A stretch of DNA of 42,613 nt from Acidobacteriota bacterium (GTDB taxonomy: Bacteria > Acidobacteriota > Thermoanaerobaculia > Thermoanaerobaculales > Sulfomarinibacteraceae), in assembly GCA_015493585.1 (NCBI GenBank), contig WGCW01000001.1:1-42613 (forward strand). The letters run 5' to 3'. The position numbers were made by a program, and so were the translations under genes. Position 1 is the stretch's first letter; each line of letters starts with the position of its first letter. Below the pieces are notes generated by a model. It searched no databases, was not told where the DNA came from, and was given only the letters and a program-made list of their open reading frames with translations. This document shows, piece after piece, positions 24,213 through 32,097 of the stretch.

Positions 24213-25586
24213 CTACGGTTCGGCGATCGAACGCGCAGCGGTGATGATGCTCTCGCCGAGCGCACTGTCCTGCGAGGGGAAAACTGTTCTCAAGTCGAGG
24301 ACGACCTCGGCGTTTTCGATGTGACCGATGACCGGTGGACGAACGGCGCGCAAGGCGGCGGCGAGGCGGTGGTCGCCTGGGAGGCGCAGTCCGTAGCTCG
24401 GGATGATGGCACCGGGGGTGGTTCCCCCTCCGAGGGTCGCTTCTGTTGGAGCGGCCGTTACTGTGATGCCAGCTTCATGCAGGCGCTTGACCAGACGCCG
24501 GGCGCGACGGCGGAGGGTGGCGACCGGCGTACCGAGCATGGCGTAGAGCGGGATATCGTCGAGACGTTCAGCATGATGGGCTGCAAGGACAGCGTCCATC
24601 CAGGCCAGTGTGGTCTTCCCCGGGCGCAGGGCACGGAACAATGGGTGGCGGCCGAGCGGTTCAATCCACCTGCCTGTGCCAACGAGGACACCGGCCTGTG
24701 GTCCTCCGAGGAGCTTGTCTCCCGAGAAACAGACAATGTCGGCGCCGGCTTGGAGAATCTCTGAGACCGTCGGTTCGTGGGGCAACCCCCAGCGGCGCAG
24801 ATCGTGGATGGCGCCCGAACCCTGATCCATGAAGAGCGGAAGGTTGTGCTCGTGTGCGAGAGCGGCAAGCTCATCGAGAGCAGGATCGGCCGTAAAGCCG
24901 GTGATCCGGTAGTTGGAGCGGTGCGCAACGAGAATTGCGGCCGTATCCTCACGGATTGCGGCAGCATAATCGGCGAGATGGGTGCGGTTCGTGCAACCAA
25001 CCTCGACCAGGTGTGCACCGGACGCCTCCATGACGTCCGGAAGCCGGAATGAGCCGCCGATCTCGATCAACTGGCTGCGCGAGACGATGACGGATCGTCC
25101 CTTGGCGTGTGCGGTCAGCATGAGGAGGACCGCCGCGGCGTTGTTGTTGACCATGACCGCGTCCTCGACCCCGAAGACGTCCGCAAGGCGGCGGCGTATC
25201 GGGGTCAGACGCTGCCCGCGCCTGCCAGATTCGAGATCGAGCTCGAGCGCCAGATACCCCTTCAGATTCGCGGGGACTGGGACGGACAGGGGGGAGCGCC
25301 CGAGGTTAGTATGGATCATGACGCCCGTTGCGTTGATGACACCGATGTATGGCTCGTGGGCCGGTGCGTCGAGTGAGGTGGCGATTTCGGAGGGAAGACG
25401 GTCGCAGGCCTCGCCGAACGATGTTTCGGTGATCTGTCCTGCGTCAATGGCGGCTCTCATGGCATCCAGGGCGCGCTGGCACGCCGTGACAACGGCAGTG
25501 TGTCCGTGACGTTGGATCGCGCCGGCGAGCTCCGGCGTGGTGAGGAGTCTGTGGACGGCGGGGAGCTGACGGTACAATGACGACAT
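24213..25586 (-). CDS. selA: L-seryl-tRNA(Sec) selenium transferase
   Basis: A 457-residue PLP enzyme that converts Ser-tRNA(Sec) to Sec-tRNA(Sec) using selenophosphate. The N-terminal domain (MSSLYRQLPAVHRLL to about residue 75) is the tRNA-binding part. NATGVMIHTNLGRSPL, VNNNAAAVLLML, EIGGSFRLPDVM, DQGSGA and the PLP lysine Lys291 in CFSGDKLLGGPQAG are classical SelA features. Length equals the family norm (~460). An in-frame extension to 26231 exists but runs through the antisense of the next gene and is rejected. A good promoter puts the start site 1-3 nt from the ATG, so the mRNA is probably leaderless. selB, selC and selD are not in the window. Confidence 0.92.
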   Translation of the reverse strand: MSSLYRQLPAVHRLLTTPELAGAIQRHGHTAVVTACQRALDAMRAAIDAGQITETSFGEACDRLPSEIATSLDAPAHEPYIGVINATGVMIHTNLGRSPLSVPVPANLKGYLALELDLESGRRGQRLTPIRRRLADVFGVEDAVMVNNNAAAVLLMLTAHAKGRSVIVSRSQLIEIGGSFRLPDVMEASGAHLVEVGCTNRTHLADYAAAIREDTAAILVAHRSNYRITGFTADPALDELAALAHEHNLPLFMDQGSGAIHDLRRWGLPHEPTVSEILQAGADIVCFSGDKLLGGPQAGVLVGTGRWIEPLGRHPLFRALRPGKTTLAWMDAVLAAHHAERLDDIPLYAMLGTPVATLRRRARRLVKRLHEAGITVTAAPTEATLGGGTTPGAIIPSYGLRLPGDHRLAAALRAVRPPVIGHIENAEVVLDLRTVFPSQDSALGESIITAARSIAEP

Positions 25587-25594
25587 GAGATCAT

Positions 25595-25622
25595 ATTGTA
25601 ACCGGCGTCGCGATGAGAGCAA
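25595..25622 (-). promoter_or_regulatory. selA promoter, leaderless type
   Basis: Reverse-strand TTGCTC (25622-25617), a 16-nt spacer and TACAAT (25600-25595). The -10 ends 8 nt before the selA ATG, and no Shine-Dalgarno site intervenes, so transcription should begin at or within a few bases of the start codon. Confidence 0.55.
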
Positions 25623-25652
25623 GGAGGCGGGGAGCTGGGAGGGCGCTGGGCT

Positions 25653-25672
25653 CCGTGGCGACCTCGCCACGG
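25653..25672. other. Perfect hairpin in the selA/25710 divergent region
   Basis: CCGTGGCG (25653-25660) pairs with CGCCACGG (25665-25672) around ACCT. It lies between the selA promoter and the start of the divergent gene, with no T-run after it. It could be an operator or a leader hairpin of the gene at 25710. Confidence 0.4.
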
Positions 25673-25709
25673 GACGCACGGGAAGGTGGAACCGAAAGGC
25701 CGAACATTG

Positions 25710-26255
25710 ATGGACGAAGCGAAGAAACTTCAGATTCTTACCCAGCAGGTGGATCGCCTGATCCTCGACTGGGAGAGGTTCTTCGCCGGTGAGCGGAAGA
25801 CGCCTCCTCAGAACGAGAGGCAGCTGATCGCCAGGCGTTTGCGGCGTCTCGGAGAAGCGGGGTTCAGGACGCACGCCAACCAGTTCCGGCTGGAGCAGCT
25901 CCAGCAGCGGTTCATGACGTATAGCGCCTTGTGGGAGCGGCAGCTCCGGATGCGAGAGGAGGGGCGGCGAGCCGGCGCTCCTGTACAACCGGCAGGCGCA
26001 CGACCCAACGCTGGGGGTGCGAAACCCGTACAGGGGGGTGAGGATGGTGCGCAGCGGCTGTATGAGCAGTATTGTGCGGCGAAACGTTCTCTCGGCGAAG
26101 ATGTTCGACTCGACCGGGAAAGCTTTGCGGCACGGCTTGAAAAGCAGAAAGCGGCGTTGGAAAAGCGGCTTGGAAAGGCCGTGAGCTTCGATGTCGTCGT
26201 TCGGGATGGTAAGGTGAAGCTCGCCGCCCATGGGCGGAATGGGAACGGGGGTTGA
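25710..26255 (+). CDS. Protein resembling the MXAN_5187 C-terminal domain family
   Basis: A 181-residue, soluble, charged protein. The first half, with DRLILDWERFFAGERKTPP, RQLIARRLRR, and then FRLEQLQQRFMTYSALWERQLRMREEGR, matches my memory of the MXAN_5187 C-terminal domain family found in myxobacteria and acidobacteria. A Gly/Ala/Pro linker (about 90-115) leads to a C-terminal block with LYEQYCAAKRSLGE, a coiled coil (FAARLEKQKAALEKRLGK) and VSFDVVVRDGKVKLAA. No catalytic motif is seen and the family has no firm function; myxobacterial relatives are sometimes fused to signalling modules. ATG 25710 is preferred over GTG 25686 because AAAGG lies 10 nt upstream. The TPR gene follows 4 nt after the stop. 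Confidence 0.65.
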   Translation: MDEAKKLQILTQQVDRLILDWERFFAGERKTPPQNERQLIARRLRRLGEAGFRTHANQFRLEQLQQRFMTYSALWERQLRMREEGRRAGAPVQPAGARPNAGGAKPVQGGEDGAQRLYEQYCAAKRSLGEDVRLDRESFAARLEKQKAALEKRLGKAVSFDVVVRDGKVKLAAHGRNGNGG

Positions 26256-26259
26256 CGGG

Positions 26260-27300
26260 ATGCGAACGAGTCTGACGAAATTCGTGGGTGGAGCGCTTGG
26301 TGCGCTGTTGATGGTGGCATCTCCTGCAGTCGCGCAGGAAAGGCTTCAACCGCGTCCCAAGGGGGAGCCGATCTTTTTTCACTGGTTGAACCCAAAGGCA
26401 CCGAAAGATCGTGTGATCCTCGAATACTGGTCGAAGGTCAAGGCGAACAAGGCAACGCCCGCCGAGATGCTCGATCTCGGAACGATGCTCTACCGGCGCG
26501 GTTTCTCTGGGGATGCCATCAAAATCTATCACCGCACGGCAAAGGCCTACCCCAATCTGGCGGAGCCGTGGTTCCTCGCTGGGCTCGTGGAACACCAACG
26601 GGATCATCTCAAGGCGGCACGTTCGAACTATAAGCGGTGTTTGAAGCTTCTGACCGGCAACGGCTGGTGCAACTTCTACATGGGCCTCGTGGAGGAACAG
26701 CTCGGAGATCCTTTCGACGCGATGCATTACTATGACCGCGCGTTTCATTTCGATCCGGATCTCGCCAATCCCAAGGTCAACCCGGAGGTGCTCAAATCCC
26801 GGCTTCAGCTCGGCGCCTATGTGAGGCACCTCAATCAGGAGCAGTTTGCCGGAAACATGCCGATCCACTTTTTCGAGGCTCACGGGCCACAGGGGTTCAG
26901 GTTGAGCTCGGCTGCACAGAGACGCAGGGCTCTCGAAAAACCGGTGGGTGCCGTTCACCGGCCCAGGAAGCTGGCTCGCCCGCATAAGGCTCGGGTGCGG
27001 CGCCGGCCAGCTCACTCGAGGAAGAAACCGGGCACACATGCCAAGGGGTTCACACCAAAATTCGTGGTCAAGGGGGTGCCAGCTCCGACACCGAATCCGA
27101 ACCGGATGCCGTGGGGGAGCTCGTGGAAACCCTCGAAAAAGGTGCAGCCGAAGACGCCTCCGAAGAAGCGTTCGATGTCCTTGTCAAAGGTTGCGCATCC
27201 GGTGGTGCCTCGGCGATCAAAGAAAAGACTGTCGACATCGGGGAAGATACGGCACGTGAGGCCGGCGCCCCCGACGCCGACGCCAGCACCGAAGAGGTAG
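26260..27300 (+). CDS. Secreted TPR protein with a basic proline-rich tail
   Basis: A 346-residue protein. The N-terminus MRTSLTKFVGGALGALLM then VASPAVAQ is a signal peptide with likely cleavage after AVAQ or VAQE. Residues 55-170 contain three or so TPR-like units: DLGTMLYRRGFSGDAIKIYH, PWFLAGLVEHQRDHLKAARS and FYMGLVEEQLGDPFDAMHYY. From about residue 215 to the end the chain is Lys/Arg/Pro/Ser-rich (for example RPHKARVRRRPAHSRKKP) and probably disordered, with a net charge far above its surroundings. Such tails can bind peptidoglycan, teichoic-type polyphosphates or nucleic acid; no role can be assigned. It starts 4 nt after the preceding gene, with GGGGG 8 nt upstream, so the two are an operon. 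Confidence 0.7.
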   Translation: MRTSLTKFVGGALGALLMVASPAVAQERLQPRPKGEPIFFHWLNPKAPKDRVILEYWSKVKANKATPAEMLDLGTMLYRRGFSGDAIKIYHRTAKAYPNLAEPWFLAGLVEHQRDHLKAARSNYKRCLKLLTGNGWCNFYMGLVEEQLGDPFDAMHYYDRAFHFDPDLANPKVNPEVLKSRLQLGAYVRHLNQEQFAGNMPIHFFEAHGPQGFRLSSAAQRRRALEKPVGAVHRPRKLARPHKARVRRRPAHSRKKPGTHAKGFTPKFVVKGVPAPTPNPNRMPWGSSWKPSKKVQPKTPPKKRSMSLSKVAHPVVPRRSKKRLSTSGKIRHVRPAPPTPTPAPKR

Positions 27301-27337
27301 ACGGCTCCTCCTCTCACCTAAGGTTTCACCTGAGGTG

Positions 27338-27730
27338 TCAGATATCGATTGTCGGTGGTGAGGGAGGACTGAAGCGCCGGGAGAGCGACTGAAGGATCAG
27401 GCGCCGAATCCACCTTCGGCAGGGGGGAATCAGCAGCAGGAACCCGCAGGCGTCAGTCATCAAGCCGGGTGTCAGCAGGAGGAGGCCCGCAGCGGCGATC
27501 AACGCGCCGTCAGCGAGATTTGCCGCTGGGATGCGGCCGTTGTGGAGGTCTTCCTGGATGGCTCGCAGCACCCTGAACCCCTCCCGCCGGGTCAGCCAGG
27601 CACCGATGACGCCGGTGATGATGACCAGCATCAGTGTTGGCAAGAGGCCAGTGAGCTCCCCGATTTTGATGAGGAGGAACAGTTCCACCAGGGGCACAAC
27701 GATGAAAAGGAGGATCAGCCAGCGCATCAT
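27338..27730 (-). CDS. fxsA: FxsA family membrane protein
   Basis: A 130-residue protein with four hydrophobic stretches. It begins MMRWLILLFIVVPLVELFLL, then KIGELTGLLPTLMLVIITGVIGAWLTRREG and later LLLLTPGLMTDACGFLLLIPP. These are the hallmark segments of FxsA (suppressor of F exclusion of phage T7), an inner-membrane protein of uncertain biochemical role. The reading frame stays open upstream to 28387, but that part is antisense to gdhA and its leader. Start is one of two adjacent ATG codons. TATGCT lies 6 nt before the first, so it may be leaderless. It converges on the TPR gene with a 37-nt gap and no T-rich terminator. Confidence 0.88.
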   Translation of the reverse strand: MMRWLILLFIVVPLVELFLLIKIGELTGLLPTLMLVIITGVIGAWLTRREGFRVLRAIQEDLHNGRIPAANLADGALIAAAGLLLLTPGLMTDACGFLLLIPPCRRWIRRLILQSLSRRFSPPSPPTIDI

Positions 27731-27827
27731 GCGGTGAGCATAGCATTCGCGCCATTGAGCCTCCATCCGGGCCTTGAGGCGTTGATTGGATGGTTTCTGT
27801 TCGGGAAATATCACGTGTATTGGTGGG

Positions 27828-27855
27828 TTGCAATGGGTCCAATTGCTGATATCAT
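27828..27855 (+). promoter_or_regulatory. Promoter of the gdhA leader RNA
   Basis: TTGCAA (27828-27833), a 16-nt spacer and TATCAT (27850-27855). The expected start site, near 27862, coincides with the first base of the predicted P1 stem of the leader RNA. The same -10 (TATCAT) serves the sigma-factor and icmF genes. Confidence 0.6.
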
Positions 27856-27861
27856 GCGATT

Positions 27862-27945
27862 CCGATGTGTCGCTCGTTGCGTTTCCAGGACTCTGGTCCA
27901 CACATCCGGCAGAGGTGGCCGAACCCGTCAGGGTCGGCTTTTTTT
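27862..27945 (+). ncRNA. Candidate structured leader RNA (riboswitch-like) or small RNA upstream of gdhA
   Basis: Between the promoter and a terminator lies an 84-nt stretch that folds as a three-way junction. P1 is 27862-27870 with 27900-27909 (9 bp, one bulge). P2 is CGC/GCG (27871-27881). P3 is CCAG GACT CTGG (27885-27896). An alternative stem, GG-CCAC (27895-27901, one bulged base) with GUGGCC (27915-27920), would break both P1 and the base of the terminator, giving a two-state switch. It does not match any riboswitch consensus I remember. It could instead be a free-standing small RNA. All pairings were made by eye. Confidence 0.5.
27918..27945 (+). terminator. Intrinsic terminator/attenuator in the gdhA leader
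   Basis: GCCGA-A-CCC (27918-27926) pairs with GGGTCGGC (27931-27938) around GTCA, with one bulged A. Seven T follow (27939-27945). It lies 161 nt before the gdhA ATG, so gdhA needs readthrough or a further promoter. A 37-codon frame (27964-28077) follows it without a clear ribosome site. The remaining 27731-28106 gap shows nothing else. Confidence 0.7.
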
Positions 27946-28103
27946 CTTTGGGAACGAAGAGAAATGGGAGGCAACCGGAGACAACGGAAAACGTGGAATG
28001 TGTTCGCCGCAGAGATGGGGTGCCGCTGCGGTGAATCGCTTCAATGGCGTGCATCCCAGGACAGCTCTCGTCACTGAGTGTTGGCTCGACACAGGAGGTC
28101 TGA

Positions 28104-29465
<1,362 letters not shown>

Positions 29466-29486
29466 TCTCTGCTTTCTTGAGAGTTG

Positions 29487-29514
29487 AGCGGCGGCCTGCG
29501 GGCCGCCGCTTTTT
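29487..29514 (+). terminator. Intrinsic terminator of gdhA
   Basis: A perfect 10-bp stem, AGCGGCGGCC (29487-29496) with GGCCGCCGCT (29501-29510), closes a TGCG loop. A run of five T (29510-29514) follows, starting 21 nt after the gdhA stop. Confidence 0.92.
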
Positions 29515-29560
29515 CGTGTGCATGTTCCGAATCCCACAGAATATGTTTAAAGCATGTAAC

Positions 29561-29573
29561 ACAGTGGCACTGT
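29561..29573. promoter_or_regulatory. Palindromic operator candidate before the sigma-factor gene
   Basis: ACAGTG-G-CACTGT is a perfect 13-bp palindrome lying 21 nt upstream of the -35 element, in unusually AT-rich DNA. A second short palindrome (ACATATGT, near 29581) lies closer to the promoter. ATAATG/CATTAT (29612-29617, 29621-29626) overlaps the -10. No regulator can be named. Confidence 0.4.
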
Positions 29574-29594
29574 TTCTTGAACATATGTGAAAGC

Positions 29595-29623
29595 TTGACA
29601 TGTATGGATTGATAATGTATCAT
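29595..29623 (+). promoter_or_regulatory. Near-consensus promoter of the sigma-factor gene
   Basis: TTGACA (29595-29600), exactly 17 nt, then TATCAT (29618-29623). The expected start near 29630 leaves a 15-nt leader holding GGAGG (29635-29639) before ATG 29645. It is the strongest sigma-70-type promoter in the window, so the gene does not seem to rely on its own product for transcription. Confidence 0.75.
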
Positions 29624-29644
29624 TATTGAAACGTGGAGGCTGAT

Positions 29645-30289
29645 ATGCACCGGAGAGAAGAACAGACGAAATGGGATCCCCAAGCGAGTGAGTTGCCGTA
29701 CCGCGATCAGCTCTTCAAGAGCGCGTTGAGGATGACCCGTTCGGTCGACGATGCGGAAGATCTCGTGCAGGAGACGTACCTGAAGGCCTTCAGAAGTTAC
29801 GACAGTTTTTCAGAGGGTACGAACCTTAAAGCGTGGCTCTTCAGGATCATGAAGAACACCTTCATCAATATCTACAGGCGAAAGAAGGTTCAACCGTACC
29901 AGGTCAACCTGGACGATGTTCGTGAGGGGCTGGAGAGCACGTTGTCGGAGAGGATCCCAGTTGGAAATCCTGAAGAGGAATATCTCAGTACCGAGATGGA
30001 TAGCGAGGTGCGTCAAGCTATTCTCGCCATGCCGCACGATTACAAAATGGTCGTGCTCCTGACTGATCTGGCGGGTTTCTCGTACAAGGAGGCCGCGGAG
30101 ATCCTGGAGATCCCGGTTGGAACGGTGATGTCCCGGCTCTATCGTGGCCGCCGAATGCTCGAACGGGCGCTTTTGAGCTTCGGCAAGCGGTACAACTATC
30201 TTCACGTCCTGCCGGCTAAGCTTCGCGACAAAGGTATTGATCCGGCCACGCTGTTCAAGGATCAAGAGCCCCAAAAGGCATCTTTCTGA
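29645..30289 (+). CDS. ECF-type RNA polymerase sigma factor
   Basis: A 214-residue sigma factor with only regions 2 and 4. Region 2 runs from [20 protein letters not shown] through [17 protein letters not shown] and [19 protein letters not shown]. Region 4 is [48 protein letters not shown], whose helix-turn-helix reads the -35. A ~45-residue C-terminal tail ([20 protein letters not shown]) is longer than in minimal ECF factors. ATG 29645 is chosen over GTG 29633 because GGAGG lies 5 nt upstream. No anti-sigma gene is adjacent; the next gene is purA. Control may therefore be transcriptional, through the palindromes, or through an unlinked partner. Confidence 0.9.
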   Translation: MHRREEQTKWDPQASELPYRDQLFKSALRMTRSVDDAEDLVQETYLKAFRSYDSFSEGTNLKAWLFRIMKNTFINIYRRKKVQPYQVNLDDVREGLESTLSERIPVGNPEEEYLSTEMDSEVRQAILAMPHDYKMVVLLTDLAGFSYKEAAEILEIPVGTVMSRLYRGRRMLERALLSFGKRYNYLHVLPAKLRDKGIDPATLFKDQEPQKASF

Positions 30290-30450
30290 GCTGAGAGCCG
30301 GAGTGCTCGCGACGCACAGGAATCACGTACCACGGACGAGGGCTCGGGTTGCATCAGCGGCGCCTTGCCGTAGCTGCTGCTCAAGACTGTTCGCAGGAAT
30401 CTGGCCTCCTCAGCATGTGGGTGCTCAGGACGATCCTGGAAGAACCGGTG

Positions 30451-30456
30451 TAGAAT
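30451..30456 (+). promoter_or_regulatory. Candidate -10 element (TAGAAT) for purA
   Basis: TAGAAT lies 18 nt before the GTG start, with GGAGGG (30465-30470) between them. No -35 hexamer is convincing. The rest of 30290-30450 shows no gene. Confidence 0.45.
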
Positions 30457-30474
30457 CCCATCGCGGAGGGTGAT

Positions 30475-31839
30475 GTGGAATCAAACCAGCAACCAGGGTC
30501 TCTAACCGTGATTGGCGGGCAGTGGGGGGATGAGGGGAAGGGGAAGATCGTTGATCTCCTTTCCGCTAGGGTTGCTGCGGCCATCCGGTACAACGGCGGT
30601 AACAACGCTGGTCATACGGTCAAGTTCGCGGACCGGCACTTTGCGTTGCACTTCATTCCATCTGGGATCATTCATCCGCAGGTACGCTGTTACATGGGCT
30701 CATGGATGGTCATCGATCCCAAGGAGTTGCTCGGAGAGATCGATTCGCTCCAAGATCAGGGCATCGACGTGATGCGGCGCCTGTTCCTCTCGGAACGGGC
30801 AACGATCATCCTGCCAACCCACCGGGCGCTCGACGGTGCGCGCGAGGCTGCTCGTGGAGCGGGCAGCATTGGGACAACGAAGAGGGGGATCGGCCCGGCC
30901 TACCAAGACCGCGCTCAGCGGCGTGCCCTGACGGCCACCCTTCTGACCGATCCGAAGAGGTTTGGTGAGCGTGCCGTCCAAGTCATGACTGCCCATAACC
31001 GCGAGCTCGAGCTGCTCTACGACGCTGAGCCGGTCGGCCTCGATACGGCGCGGGATGAGCTTGAAGCCGCTGCTGCGAGGCTTGCGCCGCTGGTCACAGA
31101 GATAGGCCCCAAAATCCTTGAGCACCTGACCCACCAGGAACCGGTTTTGTTCGAAGGAGCCCAGGGGGTCATGCTCGATCTCTTCCAGGGGACCTACCCG
31201 TTCGTAACCTCGTCCTCCTGCTTACCCGGGGCTGCAGCGATCTCGTGCGGGATCCCGGTACAGACACTTGGTCCAACGGTCGGCGTGATGAAAGCGTACG
31301 TGACACGTGTTGGGGGAGGTCCTTTTCCGACCGAGCTGACGAACGCCGCTGGGGATCACCTGAGGAAACGGGGCAACGAGTTTGGAACAACCACTGGCCG
31401 GCCACGCCGGTGCGGCTGGTTTGACGCGGCTGCCGCGCGGTTCGCGGCGCGCGTGGGGGGGCTGGACGGGATCGCCCTGACGAAGCTGGACGTGCTCGAT
31501 GATCTCGATGAGATTCAGGTTGCCGTCGGTTACCGTCATCCCGATGGAACGATCATCACGGAACCGCCGTCTGATCTCGAAAAGTTGGCAACGCTCGACC
31601 CGGTCTACGAAACGCTTCCGGGCTGGCGCAGCAACACGGCAGGGACTCTGGAGATTGAATCGCTCCCTGCTCAGGCCCGAGCATACATTTCGTTTCTCGA
31701 ACGTCAGGTCGGGGTTCCGGTCGTTCTCGTTTCGACGGGGCCACGCCGGAAAGAAACGTTCGCTTTGGGGGATTCGAACTTGGCATCCACGCTGCGGCGG
31801 CTTGCAGGCGGCCTTGATCAGCCGATCCAAAAACGCTAA
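30475..31839 (+). CDS. purA: Adenylosuccinate synthetase
   Basis: A 454-residue enzyme joining IMP and aspartate with GTP, the first step from IMP to AMP. The GTP/IMP loop GGQWGDEGKGKIVDLL carries the catalytic Asp19, and NNAGHTV carries His47. GSIGTTKRGIGPAY, FEGAQGVMLDLFQGTYPFVTSS, and EFGTTTGRPRRCGWFD follow in the usual order. The Arg loop near the end, VSTGPRRKETF, is also normal. It is ~25 residues longer than the E. coli enzyme, mostly by a short N-terminal extension. GTG start with GGAGGG 4 nt upstream. tRNA-Lys begins 15 nt after the stop and may share its transcript. Confidence 0.95.
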   Translation: MESNQQPGSLTVIGGQWGDEGKGKIVDLLSARVAAAIRYNGGNNAGHTVKFADRHFALHFIPSGIIHPQVRCYMGSWMVIDPKELLGEIDSLQDQGIDVMRRLFLSERATIILPTHRALDGAREAARGAGSIGTTKRGIGPAYQDRAQRRALTATLLTDPKRFGERAVQVMTAHNRELELLYDAEPVGLDTARDELEAAAARLAPLVTEIGPKILEHLTHQEPVLFEGAQGVMLDLFQGTYPFVTSSSCLPGAAAISCGIPVQTLGPTVGVMKAYVTRVGGGPFPTELTNAAGDHLRKRGNEFGTTTGRPRRCGWFDAAAARFAARVGGLDGIALTKLDVLDDLDEIQVAVGYRHPDGTIITEPPSDLEKLATLDPVYETLPGWRSNTAGTLEIESLPAQARAYISFLERQVGVPVVLVSTGPRRKETFALGDSNLASTLRRLAGGLDQPIQKR

Positions 31840-31854
31840 TCTACCCTTCCGGAT

Positions 31855-31929
31855 GGGCCGTTAGCTCAGTGGTAGAGCATCTGACTTTTAATCAGGTGGT
31901 CGCTGGTTCGATCCCAGCACGGCTCACCA
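31855..31929 (+). tRNA. tRNA-Lys (anticodon UUU)
   Basis: All four arms fold. Acceptor GGGCCGT/ACGGCTC has one G-U pair, D arm is GCTC/GAGC, and anticodon stem TCTGA/TCAGG holds loop CTTTTAA with anticodon TTT. T arm GCTGG/CCAGC has loop TTCGATC. The discriminator is A and CCA is encoded. Total 75 nt. Confidence 0.97.
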
Positions 31930-32097
31930 TATAACCTCCAAGCATTCAATACATGACAACTATTGAGAACGGGGCGTGACGCGCCATCTGTGCCAGACGT
32001 GCACGGGCACGTGCCGCACGCTTCCCGGGATGGCGATTGTTCCGGGTCACACAGAGGTTCTGTCCGGATGCAGACCGCACCGGCCTCGTACAGATCG

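Noticed and set aside
25587-26231. In-frame N-terminal extension of selA
   Set aside because: It is antisense to the 25710-26255 gene, would give a 672-residue SelA against a norm of ~460, and a promoter sits just before ATG 25586.
27910-27945. AGAGGTGGCCGA at the end of the gdhA leader as the start of a Leu/Ser tRNA
   Set aside because: The D-arm-like string is followed by a terminator hairpin; there is no anticodon or T arm.
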